Source: Orthonyx spaldingii (taxonomy: Eukaryota > Chordata > Aves > Passeriformes > Orthonychidae). From it: a stretch of DNA of 64,000 nt. Numbering within the stretch: the first letter of the stretch is position 1; each line of letters starts with the position of its first letter. The stretch is from positions 284,214 through 348,213 of the forward strand of contig VZTJ01002665.1 in assembly GCA_013397795.1 (NCBI GenBank). The letters run 5' to 3'. The notes beneath the pieces are model-generated. The model was not told the DNA's origin and made no database searches. It saw only the letters and a program-made list of their open reading frames with translations. The translations under genes and the position numbers were made by a program. Of the stretch, positions 1-12,400 are shown piece after piece.

Positions 1-3000
1 GAAGCGGAGAGATGGGATTTCTTTCTTTGAAGAGGAGATAGTTTACAAACTGCTTTGGTAGCTGAGCACTGAAGTCCAGACTATGCAAGTTTAAGAAGGG
101 GAGACAGCATCTATAGTTCAGAGGAATGTCTCTGCTGTCATGGTTTTGTCTGTAAAACTATACAAACCACAACACACAATGTTCTCTTACTGAAGAGATG
201 TATCTTTACACATTTGAAATGCTAGTTACTTAGAATAAACACACATTTTTCAGATTTCATTTTCCTGTGATATCACTATCAATTTATTACAAACATTACT
301 GAAATCTGTTAAAACAGGAGAGATCTGGGGACTCTTCAAGTGAATACAACTAAGTCAGGCCTGAGCTTGTCCGTTCTTAATTTGGAAGGACTTTGGCAAC
401 AATTACATTGCGGTAGAAGAGCTGATGTAGGAGGTTGAAATCTGAGCTTCTTTATTGCTGTCATATTTAAAGTGCATATAAAAATACACTTCATTAGTAA
501 TTGAAAACTGGAATATCTGTTTAAGTGTAACACTGCTGTCACAACTTTCTAAAGGGACAAGGCAAATAATTTAGAGTGCTGGGGGTCTGAGGCCAGTTGT
601 TTGTACCTTCTCAGTTACAGATATGTCTGTGTTTCAGAGCTTCTCTCCTCCCTCAGTTTCCCTGGTAATGCTGGTAATTCCAAAGAGAATTAATTGGCTT
701 TTGAAGGTGAGGAGTTGAAAACTGGTAGAATTTTGTGGGACCCTCAAATACTGGTTTGCAATTAAAAATTCCGTGGATTCAATTCCTTTCCTGGAGGCTG
801 TTGCACCTCATTGTTAATCCCAGTGCTGCAGTGAATACCCCACTGAAGCCCTGTGTTAGTGTGAACCCTCTCCCACTGAAGGAGGGATGCAGTGTCACAA
901 CTCAAGAACAAAAAATGCTCAATCCACCTTATTCTTTTCAATTCTTTCCTTTGTCTGTGCTTGGTCACTAGAAGCATTATAAACATTCTGTGCTTATATC
1001 TGTTATTTAGCCAGATAGAAATTTTTATAAGGAAATTATCTCCCACACGAAAAGTCAGTCCATTTGTCTCCCACACAAGTTGCTTGTTAGTGTTCATTTA
1101 ACCCAAGTTGTGCAGGGTTCTTGACTAATGCTGTCCCCAACATAATGTTTGCTTGTAATGCATGATTTGCATTTCTGTTTTGTCTCTTGAAGGAAAGTTC
1201 AGACTTGCTTGTTCCTGCTGTTAATTATAACAAATTCTGGCAAGTTTAGGGATCTGAAAAGCCTGTCAGATGTTGGCCTTAAGGGCTAGTGTCCCTGAAG
1301 TTGGATGTAATTTGCACATAATAAATTGCTTCAATAAGATTTTGTTTCTTAGCTTAATTACATAAGTCTTTTGGGAGTTAGGCTAATGTGAAATTAAGGG
1401 TCATGGGACCACCACAAACCTTTAGAGGTTATGGTGATAAAATCCAGCTGTTTTTTCTCAAAATCAACCTCCAATATGTCGTCCTTATCCACTGGTGTTC
1501 TTATGTGATTGCTGTGACACTGTAGATTGGGGGCAAAAAAGTTGGGTTAGTTGCAGTGAACACTGACATGAATTGGATAATTAAATACTCATCAGATTAC
1601 CTAACTTGCTTGACTGCATGCATTACAATGTCATCTGCAGATGTCCTGAATACCTAGGCTTTGGACAAAAGGACTTTGAATCGATGTGTGGGAATCATGA
1701 CCTTCTCCAGGGTAGCACCTGAAGTAGCAGATCACACAGCCCTCAGTGAGCCTGAACTAAGTCAAACTTGAAAGGAGGGTGAGGTTGTGGGGGAAAGCAG
1801 TGGGATTCACAAAGGTGGGAAATAATGACAAAGGTTTACGATCTTCACATGTGGGGCTTCAATTTAGACTGGTTGAAGAAGAGCAGAGTGGGAAGTGGTA
1901 AGAATCAACTTGCGCTAGAACTTAGGCATAAGGTAGAAAGCCAGCAGCAACACTCAGATGTTTGAGATGGGGATTTTGTTGTGCAAGCAGATTTGTAGAA
2001 TTGCTACACTTGAGCTTTGGTGGAGGAAGGAGTTTCTTTTGAAATACTTATGTCTTGAGTTTTGATTGGTTTATAATTTTCCTTAGTATTTTATAACTGA
2101 GTTAAAAGTAACATCAGTAAAGACTTGTTTGTTCCTATGCAGAACAACTCATGTGTTATGAAGCAAAAGAAACATACACTTTACAATGCACAGAATGTTT
2201 TAACTATCTTTTAAAGCTGGGTCTTCGGCTCTAACTGAATATGCATACCATAGATGCTTTTTATAGGAGTCTAAAACAGAAAAAGACCATATCATCTGGC
2301 TTCCAGGCATTTGTTTTCTAGATACAGTTTTGCATATTGTTAGAATGTTCTACTTAATAGGTAATGCCAGTCAAAAGAGGATTTGTACATCAATGAACAT
2401 CATAAGCATTTAAGACAAGGATAATACATCTGTCATTTTAAGATATTAATAGTATGCTTTTAGGTGCTCCTATAGTCAATGACCTTCACATAGTATCCTT
2501 AGAGAAACAGCCCTGTAAAATCCTTTTTTCACATTAAGGCAAGAGGGAAAAAACCTGCTTTTAGGTAAATGAACAGTGATTTCTTTGTGCTTAATAAAAG
2601 CATTGCACATAAACCTGAAGAAAACACGTACCATCCTTTACTTGCCTGCCATCTAATAGCTGCAGCTAGAAGACGGTTCTACCAGAAACCTCTTGGCAAC
2701 AGCTGTGTTTGGTGCTCCATGGCCAAGAGATGGATTGGTGCCTGGATGGACCCTTCATCCAGCTCTGCAGCCGATGGTGTGGGGCTGTGTTGCTCCCTTT
2801 ATGCTGTGGTTTGGTGAAGGCCTCTGTGCGTGACATCCAGACAGAACCACGCACAGCACCTTACAGATTTCTGCATCCCAGCGCCTCAAGACTTTAGGGA
2901 TCTCTTTATCTCTTCTCCTTCCCTCTCCCTCTGCAAGCACACACACACACAGACATTTGCATCAACAGGCTTTTTAAATTCCTTAAGGCAATTTCTAGTA

Positions 3001-4220
3001 TGTGATAAGGACTGTTTATACAGCAAAGTCCTTACAAATCGATAATCCTGGAAAGATGAAAAGCAAATAGGGGGATATCTGCTTTGGCAGACAACAGTAA
3101 AGATGTACATGCTGTAACAATTATTTGCACATTCATTCCTCCAGATACCCCTCACAGTTACAGGTCAAAGTCTTCTGTGCATCTGCACTGCTGTCTGAAA
3201 AATGTCAACAACCTAAAGGGACCACCCAGTCTGTTACATTTGTTGCCTGTATATATTGTATGAAGGCACTTCTGGTCCCTTTTCAAGATAGGATGACTAT
3301 CCAAATTTCTGAGGACTTCCATCCTCACATCATGCAAATCTCTGTCCATGGATGCTGTGGTTACTGGAGTACCCCTTGCTGCTGATAAATGCAAATCGTT
3401 ACCAATACACACTGCGCAGGATTTCACATTTACAATATGCAGTGTATTACAGTAGTCATGCCCAGTATTTTTACCGCTTGTTAGTTGTAAGAAATCCCAC
3501 AAGGCCATTTGAGTAATGGAGTGTTGTTTGTCTTTAATGCTTGCTTGGTAAGTTTGTCTAGGGACAAATTGAGGAAATGGGGGGGGTGGGCAGTTTGCAA
3601 TAGGGCTGTCTCAAGCTCTGTGAGATGGAAGAAAAATGAAGGGATAAAAAATGGAAAGCAGCATTTTGTTCTGAGTCTTTTGCCCTATTACAGTTTTTAA
3701 TTATAGGTTATTGCTTAAACTGAAGCATACTTTCTCCTGGAGATGCTTTGGGAAATCACTGTAATTCCAATTTTGTCATCCAGCAGCAAACAAAATTTAG
3801 ATTTTAAAAAGGACAAGCAAAGAGGATTACTAACTTTAAACAAAATTGCAGGATGGATAGCTTTATGACATCAAAGTTACTGCATCCCACACTACTGAAT
3901 GAGTAGATGCTGCTGAAGTTCAGTGTAATGTTTTCAAGCACAGCCTTGTTAGCAGGGTGCATTTTAGGACAGTTCTTCCATGTTGTACATGTTAGAACAT
4001 GGATGTTCTTCTATGTTGTACACACTTGAAATGGTCCACCATGTCAAGTGTGTAGGCCAGATGGTCTAAGTTCAGTGAAGTGCTCAGGATCCAAACATAA
4101 GGAGGGAAGGTTTTTGAGCACTGAAGTTAGGCTTCCAAGGCACTTACAGTCAGATGTTTTTGGTGTATTTGTAACCCAGTGTTTTTGTAACTCAGTCTTG
4201 TTGTTTTCCTCTCTTTTTAG
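1..4220 (+). other. AGPAT5: AGPAT5 intron (partial)
   Basis: AT-rich sequence with no exon that I can recognise. It holds a short (CA)n tract near 2,938-2,955, an antisense open frame of 116 codons at 3,158-3,508 that resembles nothing I know, and a near-perfect palindrome at 4,019-4,054. Confidence 0.7.
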
Positions 4221-6465
4221 AGTTTCTTTGTAAGGAATGCCCAAGAGTTCATGTTTTCATTGACCGAATTGAACTGAAGGACATTCCAGAAGAGCAGATG
4301 TATATGAGAAGGTGGCTTCATGAACGTTTTGAAATAAAGGATAAGTGAGTAGAAATATGTAGAACTTTCTGTTTCAAGAGTCTGTCTTATTTCTTTTATA
4401 TTAACAGATATAACCATGATTTCTATGTTACCAGCAGTGCCAGCTGTACAGCTCTCTGAAGAGAGACGATGTTGGTACTCCTATGCATGGAATATAATAT
4501 AATACAATATAATACAATACAATATATAATAACCTTGTGGCTAAACCTTTTGCTCAGGAGGTTGGGATTCCTGGGGGTTTGACCTTCAATAGATTGAAGA
4601 GGTGTGAGTCCATATTCCAGGCATATTCATCTGAATACTCTCCATTCATCTTCTTGTATTTACATCCTGTGCAGGAATGTAAGATGCCTGTGGTAGGCAA
4701 GCAAGAAAAAGCAGTGTGATTCTGCCCTTCTAATCAGTGTTAAGTTGCAGTGAGAGAGGGGCAGGTCTTGATCTAATCTCTTCTGCCAAAATTGTTTACG
4801 AATCTTTCATCCAGACAGCAACTGGATAAAAACACAGTTAACCCCAAAATTCCTACCTTCACTGGGGAAACGAGGTGAAGTAGAAGTTTCATTTGTCCAT
4901 TTTTGAATTGTGGCAGAAGTAAAGTGCCTGGCTTCCTCCAGCATCTCCAGATAAGGTCACTAGTGAGTATATGCAGCAGATCCTGGAGGACTTTGTTCTC
5001 CAGAAGGACTCTGTGCCTAAATGTAGGATTTAAGTATTGTTTGAGAGGTGATGGTTTAATTTGCCTGATCTGAAGTCCAGCTTAAGGGAGCTGAATCTGT
5101 TTACTTTCTAAATCCTTGAATACTTTGAGAGAGACAGGAATTTCCCTGGTTCTTCAGTTCTGTTCTGTTTTAATATTGTTCTGCCAGTCTCACACTCCAT
5201 GGAAGTAAAAAATTTATTCATTTCTGCTGTGAACTTTGAATTCATATAAAAGTTAACATGACTATCTGTAAACATGGCACTGTTACTAAAGTTAGGATCA
5301 CTAAATTTTCTTTCTTTTCTTCACTTTTGAAAGATAGAAAGTCTGAATTTAATTTAAATAGATAAGGAGCTGATACATAAAATAGAAGGCTGTCCAGTGC
5401 CTGTTCCTTTAGTTATCTAGTGAAGACAAACAAAACTGAACCCTGATCATCCGTGTGTCATTGTAAGCTCCTGTTCACTGGAACATCTTTCCTGGGACCA
5501 AAGCAGTCTGTCAGGCAAATTTAGAGATAGGTAAAACAAAACCCCAGAATTTCCAGATCCATTTATTACTGTTTTTTAAAACTAGGAGGAAAAAAGTTAC
5601 TACTAAGCCAGGGGTGTAGCATCTTACTCTTGCATGTTTAGCTTCCAATATTTTGTGTCTTGTTAGCCCTTGTTATTTATTAGTTTATTTTGTGAAGATA
5701 CTTATTCCTCCTCCTTTGGTGCTCAGTGTATTGTTTTGTCCTACAATATTGCCCAGTGCTCTGGGCTTTACTGCTAAATGCTGAATGAAAACAATTCTTG
5801 TCAACTTTTATATTCACTGTTGCAACTGGTCCACAAGGAAAATGGCTTTAATGCTTACAAGGGTTCAGGTTGAGTATTCTGACATGCATCATACCTGTAA
5901 GGTGTACTCGTTGTTTGAACTTGTTACAGAGGAGCTGCTACGTGTGATGAGATCATTTGTTAAAAATGCATGACTAGAAGCAGTTACTGGATGAAAGTAA
6001 GGTTGCTTAAAATGTCTTAAGCTACTGTCTGATTTTGACCATCTCCTTTTTCTCTACTTATAGGTTACTAATAGAATTTTATGATGCAAAGGATTCTAAA
6101 AGAAGAAACAAGTTCCCTGGGAAATGTGTTCATTCCAAACTAAGCCTCAAGAAAACTTTGCCATCTTTGCTGTTTTTAGGTGGCCTGACTGCTAGTATGC
6201 TTCTGACAGAATCTGGAAGGAAACTCTATGTAAAAACATGGATATATGGAACTTTATTTGGCTGCCTGTGGGTTAGCATTAAACCATAAGCAGATGTTAG
6301 TCTCCAATCAGTGAAATGTGCAGTCTTTTCTTGCGCATTGCACCAAATTTTTTCCTGACTTTATAGAAAAAAAAAAGTGTAAATAATAAAGCCTTATTGA
6401 TCGAATATTGGAAATAATAGATTTTGTGACTTAAGCCTCTGTGTGGTTGGTCTGGGGAAAATAAA
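1..6465 (+). CDS. AGPAT5: AGPAT5 3' end (partial gene, last two coding exons)
   Basis: This is the 3' part of the 1-acylglycerol-3-phosphate acyltransferase epsilon gene, a membrane enzyme that acylates lysophosphatidic acid to phosphatidic acid. Two coding exons (4,221-4,344 and 6,064-6,289) splice in frame and give the last 116 residues of a protein that is about 364 residues in human. Diagnostic stretches are FLCKECPRVHVF, MRRWLHERFEIKDK, FPGK, HSKLSLKKTLPS and GRKLYVKTWIYGTLFGCLW; these match the C-terminus of vertebrate AGPAT5 as I know it. The catalytic HX4D and acyl-acceptor motifs are encoded by exons to the left of the window. Two hydrophobic C-terminal segments are visible (LPSLLFLGGLTASMLL and WIYGTLFGCLWVSI). 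Poly(A) signals follow at 6,385 and 6,460. I found no further exon between 1 and 4,220, so that part is read as intron. Family assignment is firm; orthology is inferred from recalled similarity. Confidence 0.93.
4019..4054. repeat. Near-perfect palindrome (17-bp arms, 2-nt spacer)
   Basis: The left arm (4,019-4,035) and right arm (4,038-4,054) are reverse complements at 16 of 17 positions, the only mismatch being 4,030/4,043. The core reads ACACACTTGAAATGGT, then CC, then ACCATGTCAAGTGTGT. It lies 166 bp upstream of the AGPAT5 exon at 4,221. It may be a MITE-like remnant or a chance hairpin; no flanking target-site duplication was evident. Confidence 0.8.
4221..4344 (+). CDS. AGPAT5: AGPAT5 penultimate coding exon
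   Basis: The 124-nt exon is preceded by a pyrimidine tract and TTTTTAG (ending 4,220) and followed by the donor GTGAGT at 4,345. It starts with two bases (AG) that complete a codon, predicted Glu, from the upstream exon. It then encodes 40 residues beginning FLCKECPRVHV and ending HERFEIKD, and leaves AA to be completed by G of the next exon (Lys). Confidence 0.93.
4345..6063 (+). other. AGPAT5: AGPAT5 last intron
   Basis: GTGAGT...TTATAG intron of 1,719 nt. It contains an AT microsatellite at 4,489-4,531 and otherwise unique-looking AT-rich sequence. No exon or recognised repeat seen. Confidence 0.85.
4489..4531. repeat. AT-rich microsatellite
   Basis: Imperfect tandem array built from AATAT/AATAC-like units (ATATAATATAATACAATAT and variants). 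Confidence 0.85.
6064..6289 (+). CDS. AGPAT5: AGPAT5 last coding exon with stop
   Basis: The acceptor is TTATAG ending at 6,063. The first base completes a Lys codon, followed by 74 residues starting LLIEFYDAKDSKRR and ending GCLWVSIKP, then TAA at 6,287-6,289. It contains the family's conserved C-terminal blocks (FPGK, SKLSLKKTLPS, GRKLYVKTWIYGTL) and two hydrophobic segments likely to be membrane-embedded. The open frame extends a little upstream of the acceptor (from about 6,035), which is intron read-through and not coding. Confidence 0.94.
6385..6390 (+). terminator. AGPAT5: AGPAT5 poly(A) signal, proximal
   Basis: AATAAA lies 96 nt after the AGPAT5 stop codon. A second AATAAA is at 6,460-6,465 and a third at 6,859-6,864, so the 3' UTR length cannot be fixed from sequence alone. 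Confidence 0.6.
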
Positions 6466-9400
6466 TGTAGATTTCCAAATTTGCTACTGATTTTTGCTGG
6501 AATAATGACAGATAAACCGAGTCATGTGATAAATTGCTTTCCCCATGAACTAACATCCATCTCTCTCTGCAGATTTGAAGAAGTTTGAGTTACGCATAAG
6601 GGTGTCTTAAGTGGACCTGTGGAGCATGTTACAGAGATTAATTTAGGGTATATATTTATTCTTCTGATATTCATGTTGAATTTTTGTTACTCTTTGGTGC
6701 ATTACAGCAGCTCAGTTGCATCTATCCCAGCTGTATTGCAACTAAAATCAAAACTTTTCTTTTGCTTTTTTAATTTTGCTCTTCAGTTTTCGCTAAATAC
6801 TGTGTTCTTTAAAAGGGACTGTGTAAGCTGGCAAATCATGAGATGTTACCAGAAGCAGAATAAAATGTTCCTGAGAACTACTGTTCATGGGGAAGAAGCT
6901 CTGTTTATCTAGTGCATGATTTTTGATTATATTGCAGTATTAGGTGATTATTTTACTTATGCAAAACATTAAATTGTACCGAGCAAACAGCTTATTTTGC
7001 GCACCTCGTATTTGTGCATCAAAGGAATGTGTGCAGTGTAAGGAAATGTGAAGTTTTTGTTTCTGGCCAGAACCCTTGTAGCCTCCCTTGTGTCTGCATT
7101 ACCCCTTGCACCATGAGTGTTCAGCTGAGCTCACACTCTTCCATGTGTACGTGCCATAAGCAGAAGTTTCCTGTTACCTCACCATTTTCTGGAAGAAACC
7201 TTGTCATTTGGGAAGTGCACAGAACCACTGTAACTTCAGGAGCAGTGACGGGGAACCTTCAGGTGTTCCTGCTAAATCTGAAGCATGTGCCTTTCCCACT
7301 AACCTGATTTAGCCTGGTGTTTCATAGGCTGGCAGTCATCTCCGTGCTGTAGTGTCCCACTAGATTCTGAGTCATTCTAGGCCACGCAGACTGCACTTAG
7401 GTTGAAGTTATGGGGTTAATGTATATGACTTGCACAGTAGATAATAGTGAACGAAATGCATATCCTATCAGTATTTCACCTGCTCGAAAATATACTTTAA
7501 AAAGCAAAATCAACAAACCCTGTGAAAGTCTGTGATTCCCAAGGCTGGTGTTTTTGTTCAGGAAAGCCATTTCCTCATTCAAGGGAACAGTCTATATGTA
7601 CAGCGATAGGGTAGGAAAGAAGACATATTTTATCTTCTTCCATTAGGGAATTGGACTCCTTGTATCAAAATTAAAGAACTAGAGAATATTTTTATATCAC
7701 ACTTGCAGGCTTTAAATGTGCATCTCTTTCTAGCTTCAGTACAATTTGTCTTGCTTTAGAGTCCATTGTAAGTTAAACATCTCTTAAAATTATATCTCAG
7801 TTTTTCAGATTCCACCATAGCCAGTTAATTACAGATTTTACTGTGTGGGGTTGTTTTTTTGGTGGTTTTTTTTAAGAGTCTTACAGAGTAATTACAGTTC
7901 CACCTTAAAATCATTCAGTACAACTTTCAGTTTGCAGTTCTGTGTCCTTCCATAATGGATTTTTCGCTGGAGTTATTTATATCGGTGATTGATTCAGGAT
8001 ATGTTGATGAACCATTTCAAAAACAATGACTGGGAACAATGTTGAAAAACAGTATTGTTATGAGGCTGTGAAACAAAAAAAAAAGCCATTTTATGTAACA
8101 GCCAAATGTGCTTACATGTAGTTCTTCCTATTCTCAGCTGACTGTTACCAGTGGGTATAACCAGAAGGCAACGTTCCTATGTTGGTGTAGTTTTTTGAGC
8201 CGTGGAATGAAATTTTACTCTGACATGACTAAATTTCTTTGTAACAGCTAAGAATAGCATTTAATTATACATCAAAAATAAATGCAAACCGCTTAATTCA
8301 TTTGTAGGAAAATAACTGCTATTTTGGAGAGCCTAATTACCATGAAATATTGGATCTCTCTTGCTGTTTAAGTACCAGGAATATAATTGACACAGAGCAG
8401 CAAACAAACAGGATGTTTATTTTGAACTTTATTCTCATTGTTAATCTTTTTTTTTTTCCTTGCCATTAATTTATAAAGTTTTGAAACTGTAATTTGCTGA
8501 TGTGTTTGGCATTGGGAGTATCACATGCTATTTCTAAATATGCACTGATATTAACTTGAAATATTTCTTCATTAAAATAAGAAGAGCCAATGCTCATTCA
8601 ACTTTTCTGTCCTGTCTACTTGTTCAATTTTTTCAGCACTTTCATGTTTGTAACTTGGAACTGTTTGAAGGCTGCAAGTGTGGTTTTAAGTCCCCAATGA
8701 AAAGACCTGTGTGAGGAGCAGTCAACTGAAAGAAAACAAGTTTGTCTTTTTTCCCATGCAGCCAGAAATGTGTTAGAATTGATTTGTGCTTGTTCCAATG
8801 CAACACACCACTAGGTCAGTCAAATTGCAATAGCTTTTCACCCTTGAGCACCTGCACCATTTGCTGCTCATTAATGATGTTCATTAGTGTGCAGGACCAC
8901 GCCTCTGTCCAGGAATTGGCCTCAATGGCAGTAGGCCTTGGCCTGACAGCACTGGCAGAGCGTGCACAGATCCAGGGGCAGGGAAGAGGTACTGCAAACA
9001 AATGCCTGAAGCATATCTTGGTAGCAATGCCACCAAAGTTGTAGTGATGTGTTAAATCTCAGAAGGACATTTATGTTCAGAAACTGCCTTTGCCAGCTGT
9101 ATCAATGCCTCTGATAAGAGCTGTTTCCTTCCACAAGTACTGCTCTGTTCATAGGCATAAGCTGCGTGTAAAACTTGCTAGACCACCACTAAATGCTAGA
9201 TCTAAAATAACATCCTTGTGTTTACTTTTGGGGAAGGAATTAGGCTAAGGAGCATTAACTTACTTAATGGAGAACACAAAAAGTGAAGTGACAAAACATT
9301 GCATGATATTGGAGTGAAGAAATGACTGAGGAGAACATGAGGGGCTCCACCGTGGTGCAGCCCTTTGCTAACTCCTTTGAAGCATTTTACTGTAATACTT

Positions 9401-12400
9401 GTTTTTTTCTCCTTTCAGTCAAATGTAGCATAACTGTAAAACTTATTTTAGTCGTTAAAAGTTGGCCCCTGATGCTTTTGGTATTTTAGTATGCAGTGAA
9501 TGTATATACTTACTTCAAGGGAGAGAGAGGTAACTATTTTGTGCTTGGGTAATAAAGGGAACCATGAGCAGGTTTGGGATTTTTGGCTTAGTGTTAAAAG
9601 TGGAAAAAGATACTTTTCCCGTCACCACCTACAAATAAAAAACACTTAATGACAGAAATTTCAACTATGCAATAGAAAACCAGCTAACAGGTTCAAGATC
9701 TTGTCACCTGCTTTATAAATGATTTTCTGTTCTAAATATGGAAACCATAGTGTGGTCCTAACCTGCAATTCTAGGTCACTTTTTAGCAGAGTGGCTCTGG
9801 TGGCAGGCCTTGAAGCGAACACAGTGGGGTTTCTCTTTGTCCTCATTTTCCTGTTCCTGCCTGTCTCATCAGTTTGGAGCTCTGTGGTCCCAGTGAGGCG
9901 TGTTGGGCAATTTGCTGAGTGTAAGACAAAAGAAGAAATGGTTACTTTAGTTTGTGTAATGGCAAAAGTCACACAAGTAAAACAGAGCATGTCCAGAGAA
10001 GGAAAAGCAACAATAATCTGAAACAAATATTAGAAACATCAGGTCCAGTCAGGCATGACCACATTTGACTGATTGCAGGGAAAATTTGTTTTCTGTGTGA
10101 GGACCAGTTTCCTTGTCAGCATGGTGAATATTTCTCCCACCTGTCCAGTTTCAGTCCCAGATCTGCACCCTACCCCAGGCAGACTGCAGTCTCTTTTTCC
10201 TAATAAGGAGTCCTTCAGCACTTTTCAGATTGATGTGAATCTTGGGTTTCCTTCATTCTTCTGGACCTGCAGAATTTCCCTATTTGTTTTCAGCCTGATA
10301 AACTGGACAGACCATTACCACCCACCTCTTTCTAATAAGTTCTCCTTTGGAGGACTGGCATTTGGTGGGCAGATGCCAGTGGAAAGGCAGGGGTCTGTTG
10401 CTGGTGGGCTGGAAGGAGGTGTTGCTGTTGAGAGAGAGCGTGTTCAGCTCTGAGCAACTTGGTCTAGTGTAAGGTGTCCCTGCCGTGGCAGGTGAGTTGG
10501 CACTAGGTGATCTTTAAGGTAGACCAAACTTCCAACCAAGCTATTGTGTGAAGTCTATATTGGACATCCAGGATTGATCTCCCTCCCTCCCACCTGTACC
10601 AGAGCCTGCTCTTTCACTGACTGGCTGTTTGCATGGCCATGAGTCAAGGCAAAGGCCAGACACTCCCCTGAAAAACAGTGACTTGTTCCTGGGTCATGTT
10701 TGTGATGTGAAAGCTCCATTAGTTAGGCTTGTACAAACTATTCACAGCCTTTTATCTTCTGTGGGAACTCAGTTTTTGAAGGACATTCTGATGCCTTTGT
10801 TTGTATTCCCTGTGTGACTAATTCAAACCAGAGCCATTTCAACCTGTTTGCCTGACGGGCCCAGAGAACCTACAGAGGATGCAGATGTTCAGGGGCAGAA
10901 GTTGCTGCCAGTTTTCTGGCCATGCAGTGACAGAGCTGCTGGTCGGAGCTGCCAGGCTCCCCACAAAATCTCTGCAGAAGATAGGCCCCTCAAATCCCAG
11001 TCCCACCATCACAGCCTGTCACAGGCGTCACCATGGGCTGCCAGGACAGTTTCAGAGTGGTGGATCCTAAAACCTACTTGGCTTGTTTGCAAAGTATCCA
11101 GGGCATGGTGTTCTCTCCATAGGGCAGGCTGGGGTTTATTGGTGCTTTGAAGCATAGATGAGCAATGAGTTGGAGAGTTATGCCTACTTTTGGGCATCAA
11201 AGCCCAGTCACTGGAACAAGAAGTAGGAGATACAGTCTCAACAACTCCTGGCCTGAGAAAGACCAGAGATATTTTACTTTTCCCACTATTCCATGCCCTC
11301 AGGGAGTTTCCAGTGCTGTTTTTCACCTGGCGAGGTTGGAAAATACTTGGTGTAGGGCCAGCATGACTAACTGGTGCCAAAGGCATTGGCTGAGTAGGTG
11401 GTTGACTGCATTCAGCTTTGGTCCTGGGGCATTTCTGAACTGCCCTAGGAACAAGGTGGAACCAGAGATGGCCCACAGCTCACACCAGTCTGCAGGCAGA
11501 GGTTACAGAGAGAGGAATAGGAGAAGGGTTCCACCCTTCAATAATTTTGAAGTGCCTTTCCATGTTAGGATTGAGTGCCGCACACCATGGGCACCAGCAG
11601 ATCTTGTCACCACTACAGCTGTTGTGTCCCACACTCCACACCAAGACCTTCCTTCCTCGTCTTCTTCAGGGACACTCACAACGGCTGAAATTGCCAAAGC
11701 AGTTTCCAGTTTCTGGATATAACCAGCCCCTGGCATTACTCAGCTCTGCAACTATTTCATCCAGTTGGGACCACAAGGGAAACAGAATTTAATTTGCAGT
11801 TGACCAGGATGGGAGAGTTGACACTGTAATGATCCCAAAAAGTATCAAATGCTGTGCAACATCATTAAACACAAATACAAGACCAAAATGAGTTCTCAGG
11901 GCTGAAACCTGAACTGGAGGTATTAAGTTAAAATACTTTTCATGCTGTGTGCATTACAGTCACTGGTTAAGGTTGTCACATTTAGCAGGCATTTGCATCT
12001 CCTGTAGTGTCCTGTTGCACTTTTAGCAGAAACACTGTAGGTCCAGAAAATGGCATTGCCTTCATGCTAGTTTGCACCCCAGTCTTTTAAAGTCTTGTGT
12101 GATAAACAGACTATAAAATTTTGCCTCTAATCTGTATCATCTATGAGCAACTTTTGGCTTCTATAAACTATGAAGTCTTCACTTTTTGTCACACAAGGTG
12201 TAAAAAAAGTTGGCTTGACATCACGATGTTTTAATAAATTCCTGTTTATCACAAAGGATTGCATTGGTATGGTCACATACTGAGAAATGTTGAAAAGACT
12301 TTAAAAACACACAGTTTTTACAGCCAGGGAAGATAAATCAAAATGCAGAAATACTTCTTTCTGGAATCCTGCACTTGTAGTTAGGACTTGGTTGTAGTCA

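Noticed and set aside
6035..6063. Independent small gene starting at 6,035 upstream of the AGPAT5 last exon
   Set aside because: The extra N-terminal codons are the pyrimidine-rich 3' end of the intron. The conserved sequence starts exactly after TTATAG.
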